Positions 1 to 59,480 of a stretch of 64,000 bases of DNA are shown here, piece by piece. The stretch's first letter is position 1. Every line of letters begins with the position of its first letter. The stretch covers positions 8,173,857 to 8,237,856 of the forward strand of contig NC_079434.1 in the NCBI RefSeq assembly GCF_026213295.1. The letters are read 5' to 3'. The notes under the pieces were generated by a model. That model searched no databases. It saw only the letters and a list, made by a program, of their open reading frames with translations, and had not been told where the DNA came from. The translations under genes were made by a program, and so were the position numbers. The DNA comes from Gadus chalcogrammus. Lineage: Eukaryota > Chordata > Actinopteri > Gadiformes > Gadidae.

Positions 1-3000
1 GGAAGGTTGTGGGTTGGGTTAGGGGCGGGGTACTATGATACAATAGGTCATGTGACCTAGCCGGCTTACCTTGGCTTTTAGCCACTTAGCGTGGGCGAGC
101 AACAAAAACAAGGGAGAGAGACACACACATAAAAAGGGCATGTCAAAATGGAAGTGTCAGAGGATAAGTTAAATAAGGACAGACACAGATTGAACATGAG
201 ATAGGGAAAACAAGAGAGAGAGAGAGGGACAGCTGGAGAGAGAGACTGCAAGAGTCGGACGAAGACAGAGCGAGAGCGAGAGAGAGAGAGAGAGAGAGAG
301 ATTTACACTGTGTGAACACAGAGCAAGACTCCGGCAGGTCAGTGTTTACAAGTTATACAGCAAGGTAGTTCCCTTGGCAACAGTCTGACCACACCCACCC
401 ACGCCCGGAGCCACACACTGTTGAAAAATAGACAGGATGCATCACTGGTCTCTGGGCGGGATAACCATCCCTTGAGAAGGGTATTAAAAGAAATCTTAAT
501 TTTCCTGGTCTCTGGAACTGTCTAGCACCTAGCATCTTGGCTTTATTTAAAAAAAAAGAAAGAAGAAAAAAAGAAAACGTAAGCTGCCGTCTTTGTGGTT
601 TCTGGGTGTGAAAGCCTGGTTCTGTTCATCGCGTCGTACTACTTTGGCAGGAATAGGGCTGAAAAGTGACCGTTATCAGAATCTCAGAGCGAAAGTAGAG
701 CTTTGACCTCTAACATGAGGGACACCCACTCAGAGACTAACAGCTCATCAATAATATAGTCCCTGTTAAGAGTAAGTACTGTAGTACAGAGTCCTGTAGT
801 ATGACCACACAGACTACACTAGAGACCACAGCACTACACTAGTAATAATACTAGTTTGTAACACTTTCTTATAAACTTGGTTTATAACTTTAAGTATTAT
901 GTTATAGGTGGTCAAACTAAGGTAAACTATGGTGCATAAATCTAAACAAGATCGATGATTATTTTGATTGCATTTGGTTATTGTAAAAACAGCTAGTTCA
1001 CTTGCTGCTATATGAACAAAGAGCAACCATTGATTTCATTGTATTCAATTTATTAGTTTAGCTTCAAACAAATCGGACAAACAAGCCTTATTAAGATCAA
1101 CATAAAGCTTAACGTTCCTAAATATCAACTGTATCTATCTAACAATGTATTATCTGTGAGTAGATGTCAGAGTCTTTGGTTATAAAACAGATTTCACAGA
1201 GAGTGGGGGCTGGCTCTTGTCCTTTCAGGAGCCTATGAGCTCAGATTTATCAGATTTAGACACAATTCAATTTGCAATCTAGGCCGGGACACAGAGTCCT
1301 CAGTCTGTTGCCCGGGCTCCTCTCACCAGAAACCTATGGCACAGCTGGTGTGGTGCAGGAAACACATTTACCAACAGCAGCTCTTAGATGTAGACATGAG
1401 TTTGTTATCAGCTCTGTAAGGCTTCGTTCTCCAAACATCACATGACTATCTCTAGTGCTAGTGGGGATATTTTATTTTTCAAGCAAATCGTGTCAACAGT
1501 TCGATATTATTCCTAATACCAAAACAAATAAATGGATGAATATCATTGCAACTGGGCTTTTAAGAAATAATAAGTACGTCAAAGATGATGTCAACCCATT
1601 GCCTCATAGTATGCATGTACGGCAAGCATGCAGGGACCGTATGCCTTGGTGAATCAACAGGGCGTGCCTGAGCCCAGTCCATCTGTATGTGTTTAATTCT
1701 GGCATCAGTAGGAGTCAACGGAGGAGCCGTCCCTTTACCAGAGGCTGGGGTATTAATGAGCAAAAATCGCCTTCATTAAGCCCCTCTTTAAGACTCTTAT
1801 AATACCAGAGGCCTTGTCTCCCGTCTGTAGCGTGGACACCAACATCAGCAGCGTGAATACAGTGTTGAAGCTCAATAATGCAAGCATGTGCATTGTAGCT
1901 TGGCTGCGTTTCTGCATTCCACGCTTTCATTTTTTGCGCGTACTCACACAAACACACACACTTTGTTCAGATGAAAGATGCATGCATGTTCGATGTATTG
2001 CACTTTTACAGAGTTGCACGCACACATGCAAACACACTAACCCAGAGAGAGCAGTATATGTTGTGTGAAGTGAAAACCAATGAAAACCCAGCCACGCAGA
2101 TGATGCGAGTTTCACAGTTAAACAACGCCCATACATAAGATTTGAATGGCCATTTACCACAGGTTAATCATGACAAAGTCAAGCATGAACCGAGGGTGTA
2201 CTATGAATTAATATGAACTATTGATGTCGAGTATCGATTTCATCCCTTAATTGTGATGGATCCACTGCTGTGTCTATGCGTGTGTGCGTGCGTGCGTACA
2301 TCGGCCCACTGATGCATCATTCATTCGCTAGCGAGGCTATATTGAACATCTATGCAGGCGTTGGCAGATTAAATCCAGGGGGATTACATCCCAACAAAAC
2401 GTACGCAGGAATCCCATCATCCCGACAATAGATTCTGTCAGAGGGATGCGATACATCGGTAATCGGACAGGGACATGTACTATGGGACATGCTATGCATG
2501 ACGTCATCACAGTCCATAGTTACGTAATTCCTGGGATGCTGAGGAACTGCACTATTATTACTGTTGCGCTTACATCGTTATCGCAACATCAGTATTCTCT
2601 GCAATCTGTAGTATGGCTACAATGATTTATATCAATTTAAACATTAACATATTCAACTTTGAGATAAAGTCGCACGGTAAAAAATGTAAATAATATTTTT
2701 TCTCCCTTTTTTTAATTTATAAAAGAATGATTCATACTTGTATTAACAAGTCGCCTATGCTCCAACTGCCTTCAAGGTCTCTTTGGGTCATACCTTCCTT
2801 CCAACAGCTAGCATTACAGAGCTCAGTCGCAGCAGTGCATAGAGAATGCCCTCAATGCTGCTACATCAATGGTTCTATAATGGCTGTCCCCTAATCCAAT
2901 CCGCCGGTTGATTGCCATTGATTGGCTGATTGATAAGAGAAGACGGAACCCTTGGGGCAAGTCAGAAGGTATGGGGAGTGGCTGTGAAAGTGTTCCGGCC

Positions 3001-3087
3001 AATGGGATGCAATGCTGTTAACAGTGTTCCCATGGCGACCTCAATTACGACTAGCTTGTGTAGCCTAACATCAGTTTAAATCTTTAG

Positions 3088-3174
3088 AAAGTTTGGTAGT
3101 TTTATTACTTAATGTCAAACAAAGTTTGGTAGTTTTATTACTTAATGTCAAACAAAGTTTGGTCGTTTTATCAC
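3088..3174. repeat. 33-bp tandem duplication, 2.6 copies
   Basis: Two identical 33-bp units (3088-3120 and 3121-3153) are followed by a diverged 21-bp third copy. The first two copies are identical, so the duplication is recent. Confidence 0.9.
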
Positions 3175-3485
3175 TAGTGGTAAATGTCGAGATAAAACAT
3201 TAAGCTTTACAGGATTTGCTATTGGCATCTGGTTGTTCAGTCGGACCAGTACAAAGTTACCACTTGCCCCCAACGGATTCAACAGGACCAGAGAATGTGA
3301 TTATGAGGGAAGGGTCGGGCATGAGTTCCTTTTAAAAACATCTCACTTGCTCCTCTGCTCCCTTCACACTCTCCCCATAGCACCCAGAATAGAGACGTTT
3401 AGAGAGAGTATGATGTAATGCCGTCACAGAGCCACACACTGATAGCACTCCCCCCAGGGGTAGAGAGACAAAGATCTCAGGTTGA

Positions 3486-3648
3486 AGAGAGGAAGAGAGG
3501 GGAGATGGAGAGATGGGTAGAGCGAGAGAGAGAGCTGGGTAGAGTGAGAGAGAGAGCTGGGTAGAGCGAGAGAGAGAGAGCTGGGTAGAGCGAGAGAGAG
3601 AGAGAGAGAGAGCTGGGTAGAGAGAGAGAGAGAGCGAGAGATAGATAG
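3486..3648. repeat. GA-rich microsatellite/minisatellite
   Basis: (GA)n runs alternate with an AGCTGGGTAGA spacer repeated five to six times. It lies in abi1 intron 3. The serine/leucine-rich open frames across it are artefacts of the repeat. Confidence 0.85.
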
Positions 3649-4025
3649 ACAAAAGGAGCTGAAGAAAGAGAGAACCAAAAAGACATCAAGGTGGAGAGAG
3701 GGAGAGAGAAACGGAGAGGATCACCCCTGGAGGGAGATAGAGCATGTGTGGGTAGACGGAGACATTAAGAAATAACACCAGAAAGAACCCGTGTATCAGT
3801 CGGTGGGGGGCGCAAATACAGAATGACATAGCGTTTGTGAACACCTTGAATCCCGCGGGAAAGGGCCAAAACAAGGCCAACCAAAGTTCAATATGAAAAC
3901 AGCTAACAGAACCTCCATGTAAAGGATGCTCACAGGACTTTAATACGAACCAGGCTCACAGAATACTGACAGAACTACGTCGAACATGACTTCAATATGA
4001 TAACCGGTTACAGAAAAAACGACTA

Positions 4026-27083
<23,058 letters not shown>

Positions 27084-27122
27084 ATGGCGTCTGTTTGTAT
27101 GCGTTATAGATCTCCCCGCTGA
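27084..27122 (+). other. acbd5: possible uORF in acbd5 5' leader (12 codons)
   Basis: ATG at 27084 opens a 12-codon frame ending in TGA at 27120-27122. A strong donor-like ATG|GTAAGT lies just downstream at 27143/27144, which could mark the end of a non-coding first exon. Both depend on where the transcript starts. Confidence 0.3.
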
Positions 27123-27489
27123 TATAGTCTCGATTTCTTCATGGTAAGTCACCTAATGTTACTGGCTATTTTGCTGCGAAGCGTCGATTAGTCTGTATTG
27201 TATTTAGTGTACATGAATTTATTAGAACTGGGTCAGCACACCGACACAGCCTCCTACTGGTGCTGTCCTCAAAACACTAGGCTTTGTGATTTTCTTTCCA
27301 TAACATGGAGAGTTTAAGACGCGACGGCTTACCAAACGATTTCCATATCTAGCGTCTTATTACTGTAATCAATATCTTTATCCGGCTGTGCCAAATCCAC
27401 TGATCACTGATCATGCGTGTACCTGCCCCTAAACTGCTGCCTGTTTCTCGACCCCGAAGGTTGTTTTATTTTGATTGTCTGGCTTCGTC

Positions 27490-34582
<7,093 letters not shown>

Positions 34583-35640
34583 CGCATTAAAAGGTCTCCA
34601 TTTCAACACCCACATTTAACACTACTACAGTGTTTTGACGATCACCCCTAGTTCTGGAACCAGTAAAGGCATCCGCCATTTTGTTTGTTTTTAAACACCT
34701 TTAGAAGAATCGACTGAAGCGGTTTGGACCGGAACCCCCATGGTGACGGCACGGACCGCCACATTTGACCCGAGAATCCTTTTTGCCGTGTTGGTTTGGG
34801 TAGCTAACAGCTGTCCCCCCCCCCCCCCCCTCCCCCACTACCACTACTACATAGTCAGTAGCTTTTGCACTAGGAGTATGGCACCAAACGACAATAGACA
34901 AGTAGAAAAAGGGCGAGCAAGAGGAAGAGGGAGTCTCCTGGACTAAATGTGGAATTGAAGATAGATGAATGTATTGAATGTATTGAGGGCGACTGAAGGC
35001 CTGAATTGTGTGTTTTCAAGAAGAAGGATTTGTATAGAAAGACTATTTTCTTTGGGAAAGAAGGAAACCCTGAGAGGAGAGGATTATGGTTCAAGAAGAA
35101 GAAAATCAACGGTTTAAATCATTCAAACTAGTCCATGCGATGACTGCTTTAGTATTTTTTCACGGTGCTTCTATATTTATGTTTGAATATGGGCATCATC
35201 TTTTAATTATTCATAATTCTGTATAACGCATTGTTTGTCAAACCTGTTTGTCATTAGTTGCCCGGATAATGCTGCTACATGTTCTGATAATTGTTTCGAG
35301 GCAATGAGGGTCAAATGTGAAGATAATAAATAGTTAATCAACTCAAATACTTAATAAAATAAGACTCAATAAAAAGGCTCAATAGTTTGTATAACTATTT
35401 AGTATAATGGCTTAAAGTACATCTGAAGTTTGTGTATTACACCTGATCATTCATTGTAATTATTATTATTTTTTTTTTTAATCCATATCCATCCACTGTT
35501 TTACTCACTGATCATTATTTTCATACATTATATTAATTTAATTGTTTTCCAAATGCAAAAAGTGGCTCAACATCATAAGGTACTCTTAGCACTGGTGTAG
35601 CAAAAATAAAATGTAAAAGGTTGAATAAAAGTTGTTGAAG
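34583..35640 (+). other. acbd5: acbd5 3' UTR region with candidate poly(A) signals
   Basis: After the TAA at 34580-34582 the sequence is AT-rich and contains several AATAAA hexamers between about 35325 and 35630. A poly-C tract lies at about 34816-34830. Which hexamer is used cannot be decided from sequence. Confidence 0.5.
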
Positions 35641-37090
35641 CACACCTGTTTAGTCCCGGACCAAAATTACAAATTTGTGAGTTACGCTGGATTTAATAAT
35701 GTCATAATGAAGTTATTAATTGGTTTTGAGTGATTTCACCTGAATCTTTTGTCTTTAACCAAGTAGCCTTTCTTATTCTGTAGCTACATGCTTTAGCACC
35801 CATCAGTGGGGTTCCTGTAGCTACTGTGGTTTGTGAACTAATTTAAATGTTTAATGTGAAGATATCATTGTATAAATAGACAATGTTAAGTTTATTTCCA
35901 ATGGTTATAAATAGTTATAATATTGCTTATACTGCGTGTGTAAATGTTAGCAAGCGGTGAGAATGTGTGTATGCATTATATACATAACTGTTATAATTAA
36001 AATGCAACATTTTAAATGCATTGTGTTAATATAGAATGTATATCAGATGTAGCAAGAGCTTTGAATATACAGTATATAATCTTTACAGAGAATTGTTTTA
36101 TCAAATAATAAAAGTTTACCTTTTTACTGAAATCAACTAAGGCTTTCGCTATATTTCTGCCTTCCAATGGAGGAGTTTGCATGTTTATCGATAAGGAGCT
36201 GCGAATAAAAGAAAATAATAAAAGAAAGTGTATTTTGAGACATGCAGGCCTGTCAATTATTTCCCCAAATTCCACCAATCATGTTACCAATTGCATGATT
36301 ACCAACAATTTGTTTTTATACAAATAACGTGACAATATTTCAAACTAGAATTATGAGCAAAGATATTTTAGTTAACAGCCAATAGTAACAGCTATAGTCT
36401 GTTGGGAAACATTAAATATATGTTTGGGCAGTGCTGCTTGCTTTGTGCAGAATTTGTATCTTGGAAATAAGGTCCAATGACATGCCACCAGGTGAGTGTG
36501 ATTAGCCGTTACAAGCCGTTTTGAAAATCGGCCCTTTATGACATCATAAAAGGGCGTGTCCACCTTGATGTGTGAAAGATAGACAAGATAATGAAACTCA
36601 CACCTGGTGGCATGTCATGGGACCTTTAATACTTCAGTCTGAGATCAGTTTATACGGAAGAGGATGAGGGCAACACGTGATTATTCTTTTGGCGTTCTGA
36701 GTTTAAACTCAGAATTATGGGTAGGATACCTGAATACCCGTATGTCTTTATACTGCTCTCTTTTGGCTATGTGTTGGTATTGCAACTTGGTTTGTGGCTA
36801 TGTGCGGGAATTACACTTGTTTTTGTGGCCTTGAGCGTCTGGGTTTGTCGAACACCTGGGCTGCTCGTATCTCTAGAATTGGTACATGAATGAATGGCTT
36901 CTTGTATGGGCCGGCCGCCTCCCTAGGCTCAGGATCCCTTCCTAGGATGGGAAAGAAGCCTCTCTAGTTGCCAAGGACATATGTGGCCTGTTGTTATGAA
37001 TGTGTGAATTATGTTACATTATCTGTATTCAAAGTTTTTATTGATTTGCAAGATGTAAATCAAGCATTATTATAATAACAAAACCAGAAA
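35641..37090. other. acbd5-mastl intergenic region (tail to tail)
   Basis: AT-rich sequence with no coding signal. It contains the MITE at 36466-36630; otherwise nothing was recognised. Confidence 0.65.
36466..36630. mobile_element. MITE with inverted AGGTCC...CCACCAGGTG ends
   Basis: The left end AGGTCCAATGACATGCCACC and the reversed right end AGGTCCCATGACATGCCACC match at 19 of 20 positions and continue through AGGTG. The interior includes GTTTTGAAAATCGGCCC and TGACATCATAAAAGGGCGTG, a layout common in teleost genomes. A related sequence lies in the yme1l1 3' UTR at 58076-58150. Confidence 0.75.
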
Positions 37091-37119
37091 AATTCTATGA
37101 TACAAACATCCATTTTATT
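37037..37119 (-). terminator. mastl: mastl poly(A) signals
   Basis: On the minus strand AATAAA occurs at 37114-37119 and again at 37037-37042, about 0.95-1.0 kb past the mastl stop codon. The intervening sequence has no reading frame. Either could define the 3' end. Confidence 0.5.
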
Positions 37120-37603
37120 TGTCATTGTCACGTAGAGAAACATAAAACTTTATGAGCAGCTACAGCATTCGGTGACCATTACTAAAGGAAAACCATTTCC
37201 TTCATAAACTGTAAATCTTTTAAAACACGATACAAGAAAAGACGTTTACTTTAAAAATGAAGAAGTGCATGGGTACTATACAACATGAATATATTAATGA
37301 TTTCCTTATTTTTTTACAAGCTGCTTATTAACAAAGAACTACTTATTGATGTTGAAGAGGAGACCACTAATGATCCATTCTAAACACATATCGTTAGACA
37401 ACTGTAATGTTAAAAACGAGGGCAACTGGTTTACAGTAGCAAGCAATACATTATCATGAAGCAATATTCACTAGAGATTTAGAACCATCCAATCGTTTGG
37501 TTAAAAGAAAAAATATTAAGACAAATATAGTCTCCTGTTCCAAGTCTTTTCGACCTACATTTATTCCTAGTGAAACCGTTGCTAAAACCTTTTAAAACTA
37601 CAG

Positions 37604-37739
<136 letters not shown>

Positions 37740-37824
37740 GCCCCCCCCACCACCCAAGGATAATCAAATGCTAAAATTAAAATCGCCTCTGCCTGTAAAA
37801 CCCAAAAGGATCCCAGGCGTGGTG

Positions 37825-38063
37825 GTCTCTAGAGGCTGACCCCAGGTGCGGGGGTCTCTAGAGGCTGAACCCAGGTGCGGGGGTCTCTAGAGGCTGAACC
37901 CAGGCGTGGGGGTCTCTAGAGGCTGAACCCAGGTGCGGGGGTCTCTAGAGGCTGAACCCGGGTGCGGGGGTCTCTAGAGGCTGAACCCAGGCGTGGGGGT
38001 CTCTAGAGGCTGACCCCAGGTGCGGGGGGTCTCTAGAGGCTGAACCCAGGTGTGGGGGGGTCT

Positions 38064-38085
<22 letters not shown>
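37825..38085 (-). repeat. mastl: 29-31-bp minisatellite whose unit contains the mastl stop codon
   Basis: Nine units start GTCTCTAGAGGCTGA on the plus strand at about 37825, 37854, 37883, 37912, 37941, 37970, 37999, 38029 and 38060. Spacing is 29 bp six times, then 29-31. The unit at 38060 is the gene's own end: its CTAGAGGCTGAACCC, read on the minus strand, is GGG TTC AGC CTC TAG, the last codons (GFSL) plus stop. The array therefore grew from the coding end into the 3' UTR, and each repeat is a degenerate copy of the terminus. Confidence 0.9.
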
Positions 38086-47048
<8,963 letters not shown>

Positions 47049-47690
47049 GTTGTTATTTTTAAGTTCTGTGTAATAAGAAAAGGCGGTGTGCTTCGCTCGG
47101 CTTCATGTGGTAAACACGTCCAAACAAGTCAGGTTTGTTTTGAAAATTTGAAATCCGCACTTCTGCTGTGGGTCCTGAGAGACGGTGTTTGACGCACTGC
47201 CTGTGCCAAAGCAGAGGCTTTTGAACTCAAATTACGCGATTCTGGATAATAATTTATGACACAATGAACTTGAAAATATTCTGTACAATATTCAACTATA
47301 TATATCTTTTAAAAATATATAATATGTTCAGGCAGTATAGTTGTCTTTCGTACAACTTATGTCCTTAAAACATATATATTCTTACTTGTAATAGAACAAA
47401 AATGAAATGTATTACTACTACAATTTTTTTTAGAGAAAAATATATTTTAAACGCAACGTTTGTATACCAATTTTAATCAGAATTACGCCAGATGACCCGG
47501 TAGTGATACCCGCTTGCGTCAATTTGTAGGCTCTTTGACCTTAACGAAGAAGCCCTTTTAATCGACACTGGAAAGTTGTGTAATAAAAACAAGGCGAACC
47601 AAAGGACCTTCATCTGGGGCATAGTCCTGTGTCCGGAGGGCTTTGTTCTCATACCATAACCATCAAAATCAACTGTGCTGCGGAGGAACG
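47049..47690. promoter_or_regulatory. divergent mastl/yme1l1 promoter
   Basis: Only 642 bp separate the two start codons, head to head. This arrangement is also found in mammals. On the mastl strand, TTTGAG and TTCAAA hexamers lie at 47220-47231 next to ACGCGATTC-like sequence. They resemble CHR-type cell-cycle elements about 175 bp upstream of the mastl ATG; this is suggestive only. The 5' leaders of both genes lie here. Confidence 0.55.
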
Positions 47691-57910
<10,220 letters not shown>

Positions 57911-58075
57911 ACCCCCCCCCCCCCCCCACACACACACTCTGCTTCCTTTTATGGAATCATCCCCTGTGCTACATGGTCTTTAGTCAGTTTGTTATTTTAT
58001 TTTCTATTTCTGTTGTCGGAGATAACCTAACAGACTATTATTATTATTATTATGTTTTATTCTGGAACTTTGATT

Positions 58076-58150
58076 AAAGGGGCCCTCATTTAACCACCAG
58101 GTGTGATGTTGGTTCGTAATTACAAGCAATTTTGAAAACTACCCAGCATC
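58076..58150 (+). mobile_element. MITE fragment in yme1l1 3' UTR
   Basis: AAAGGGGCCCTCATTTAACC, then ACCAGGTGTGA, then ATTACAAGCAATTTTGAAAA, in the same order as the left half of the element at 36466-36630. Diverged; the right end was not confidently found. Confidence 0.5.
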
Positions 58151-58734
58151 TCTTTGGGTTGACACTCCCACACGTGATGTCACTAGTGGATGGATTCTGA
58201 AACGGCTCGTAATGATCAGCCATTGATGAACATTACAGCTGGTGATCCAATAGGTGCTCTTGAATGGCGATTTTAAACACCTGAGTTGTACTTGGAAGAC
58301 GAACACTTGTTTTGGTTAATAACTGAAATTGTCAGTTATGTGTAAACCTTGAACAATTTACATTATGTTAATATATAGACTGCAAACCAATGTTATCTTG
58401 CCAGTCCAATGATTGTCGACATGCCACCATATTTTTAGAAGTTAAAGAACGTGTTTTACCAAATAGCTGCAGCAAAAAATTGACTCTACTTGTGACCTTC
58501 ATATTTTAGTTTGTGTTTTATTTTCCTCGGTTCAGCAGCATCTGCTGTTATTCGATGTCCTTTGTATTTATACGTGCCCAAAGTGTGTCTTTTATTTTTC
58601 TCCTTCTTGCATCGTGTGCAGCTACCCAAAGCTGAGCGAGAAGGGGTGTATATACTGTACCTGCGTGGATAGGAATCGGCCCTGTGCTTGTTTTTGTCTC
58701 CTAAAATAGGAAACAAGGTGCTGTGTCGAATATC

Positions 58735-58740
58735 AATAAA
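58735..58740 (+). terminator. yme1l1: yme1l1 poly(A) signal
   Basis: Canonical AATAAA 825 bp after the stop codon. Confidence 0.7.
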
Positions 58741-59379
58741 GGTTTTTAAACATGCATTGAAAGTTATGTCATTTGTATGACGTCATCGTATCATCGTATC
58801 ACATTCACAACCGGCAAACAACTAACCTTTCCCTAAGAAGAAATTCCAACAGAAACCACTAGCAACTGTCTTGACTGAGCGATGCACCTTTCCTGCAAGG
58901 AACTTAAAAGGAATCTTTTAATTCCCTTTTTGTCTGTTAATCTCTACATTTTTCAGAACATTAAAGCAATTGCAGAATGATAATATTGTTTTTATGTTGG
59001 AATTTTTTTATTGTAGAGTAACCTTTACCTGAAGATGGAGATTTACATTTAAAGTAAGTTGCATACATAACTTCATAAGGTTTGAATAAGTGTCAGCTCC
59101 GTTAAGGTTTTGTAGAACCTTGGTAAGCAGCCTTATATACTTTGTTTCATGAAAAGTAATGATCAGAAACAGGGTTAGAATAACGCGGGAAAGGAAGAGG
59201 ATAATTAAAGCCTTTCTCCGTCCCGACAGCGACAAACCCTGCATTATCTCCTTGTACCAAACCAGTCGTTTAACCTCCAATTAGTGTATTAAGTTCCTAA
59301 TGAAGATCTGACAAGAGCTCTATTGTTGCTGCGCCTTCAGGCGGTCTGTATTTTGAGATGGAGGATACAAGCCACAGAA
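58741..59379. other. yme1l1-PKS intergenic spacer
   Basis: 639 bp, AT-rich, with no coding signal or recognised repeat. Confidence 0.7.
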
Positions 59380-59386
59380 TATAAAG
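59380..59386 (+). promoter_or_regulatory. TATA box of the polyketide synthase gene
   Basis: TATAAAG lies 95 bp upstream of the ATG, which would place transcription start near 59410 and give a leader of about 70 nt. A TATA promoter suggests tissue-restricted expression, unlike the TATA-less divergent promoters of its neighbours. Confidence 0.5.
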
Positions 59387-59480
59387 AGGTGGTACGAAGG
59401 CAGGATAGAGCAGACAGACAGTGAACCATTCTGAGAACGGGTTGCTGTCAGGTCCATCTGAAACACAACTCGATGACAAA

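Larger units (their letters stand above)
57911..58740 (+). other. yme1l1: yme1l1 3' UTR
   Basis: Begins with a poly-C run (57912-57926), includes a MITE-like fragment (58076-58150) and ends at AATAAA 58735-58740. No frame continues. Confidence 0.7.

Noticed and set aside
3332..3689. Leu/Ser-rich minus-strand frames resembling signal or membrane peptides
   Set aside because: All come from the GA-rich repeat at 3486-3648 and appear in three frames at once.
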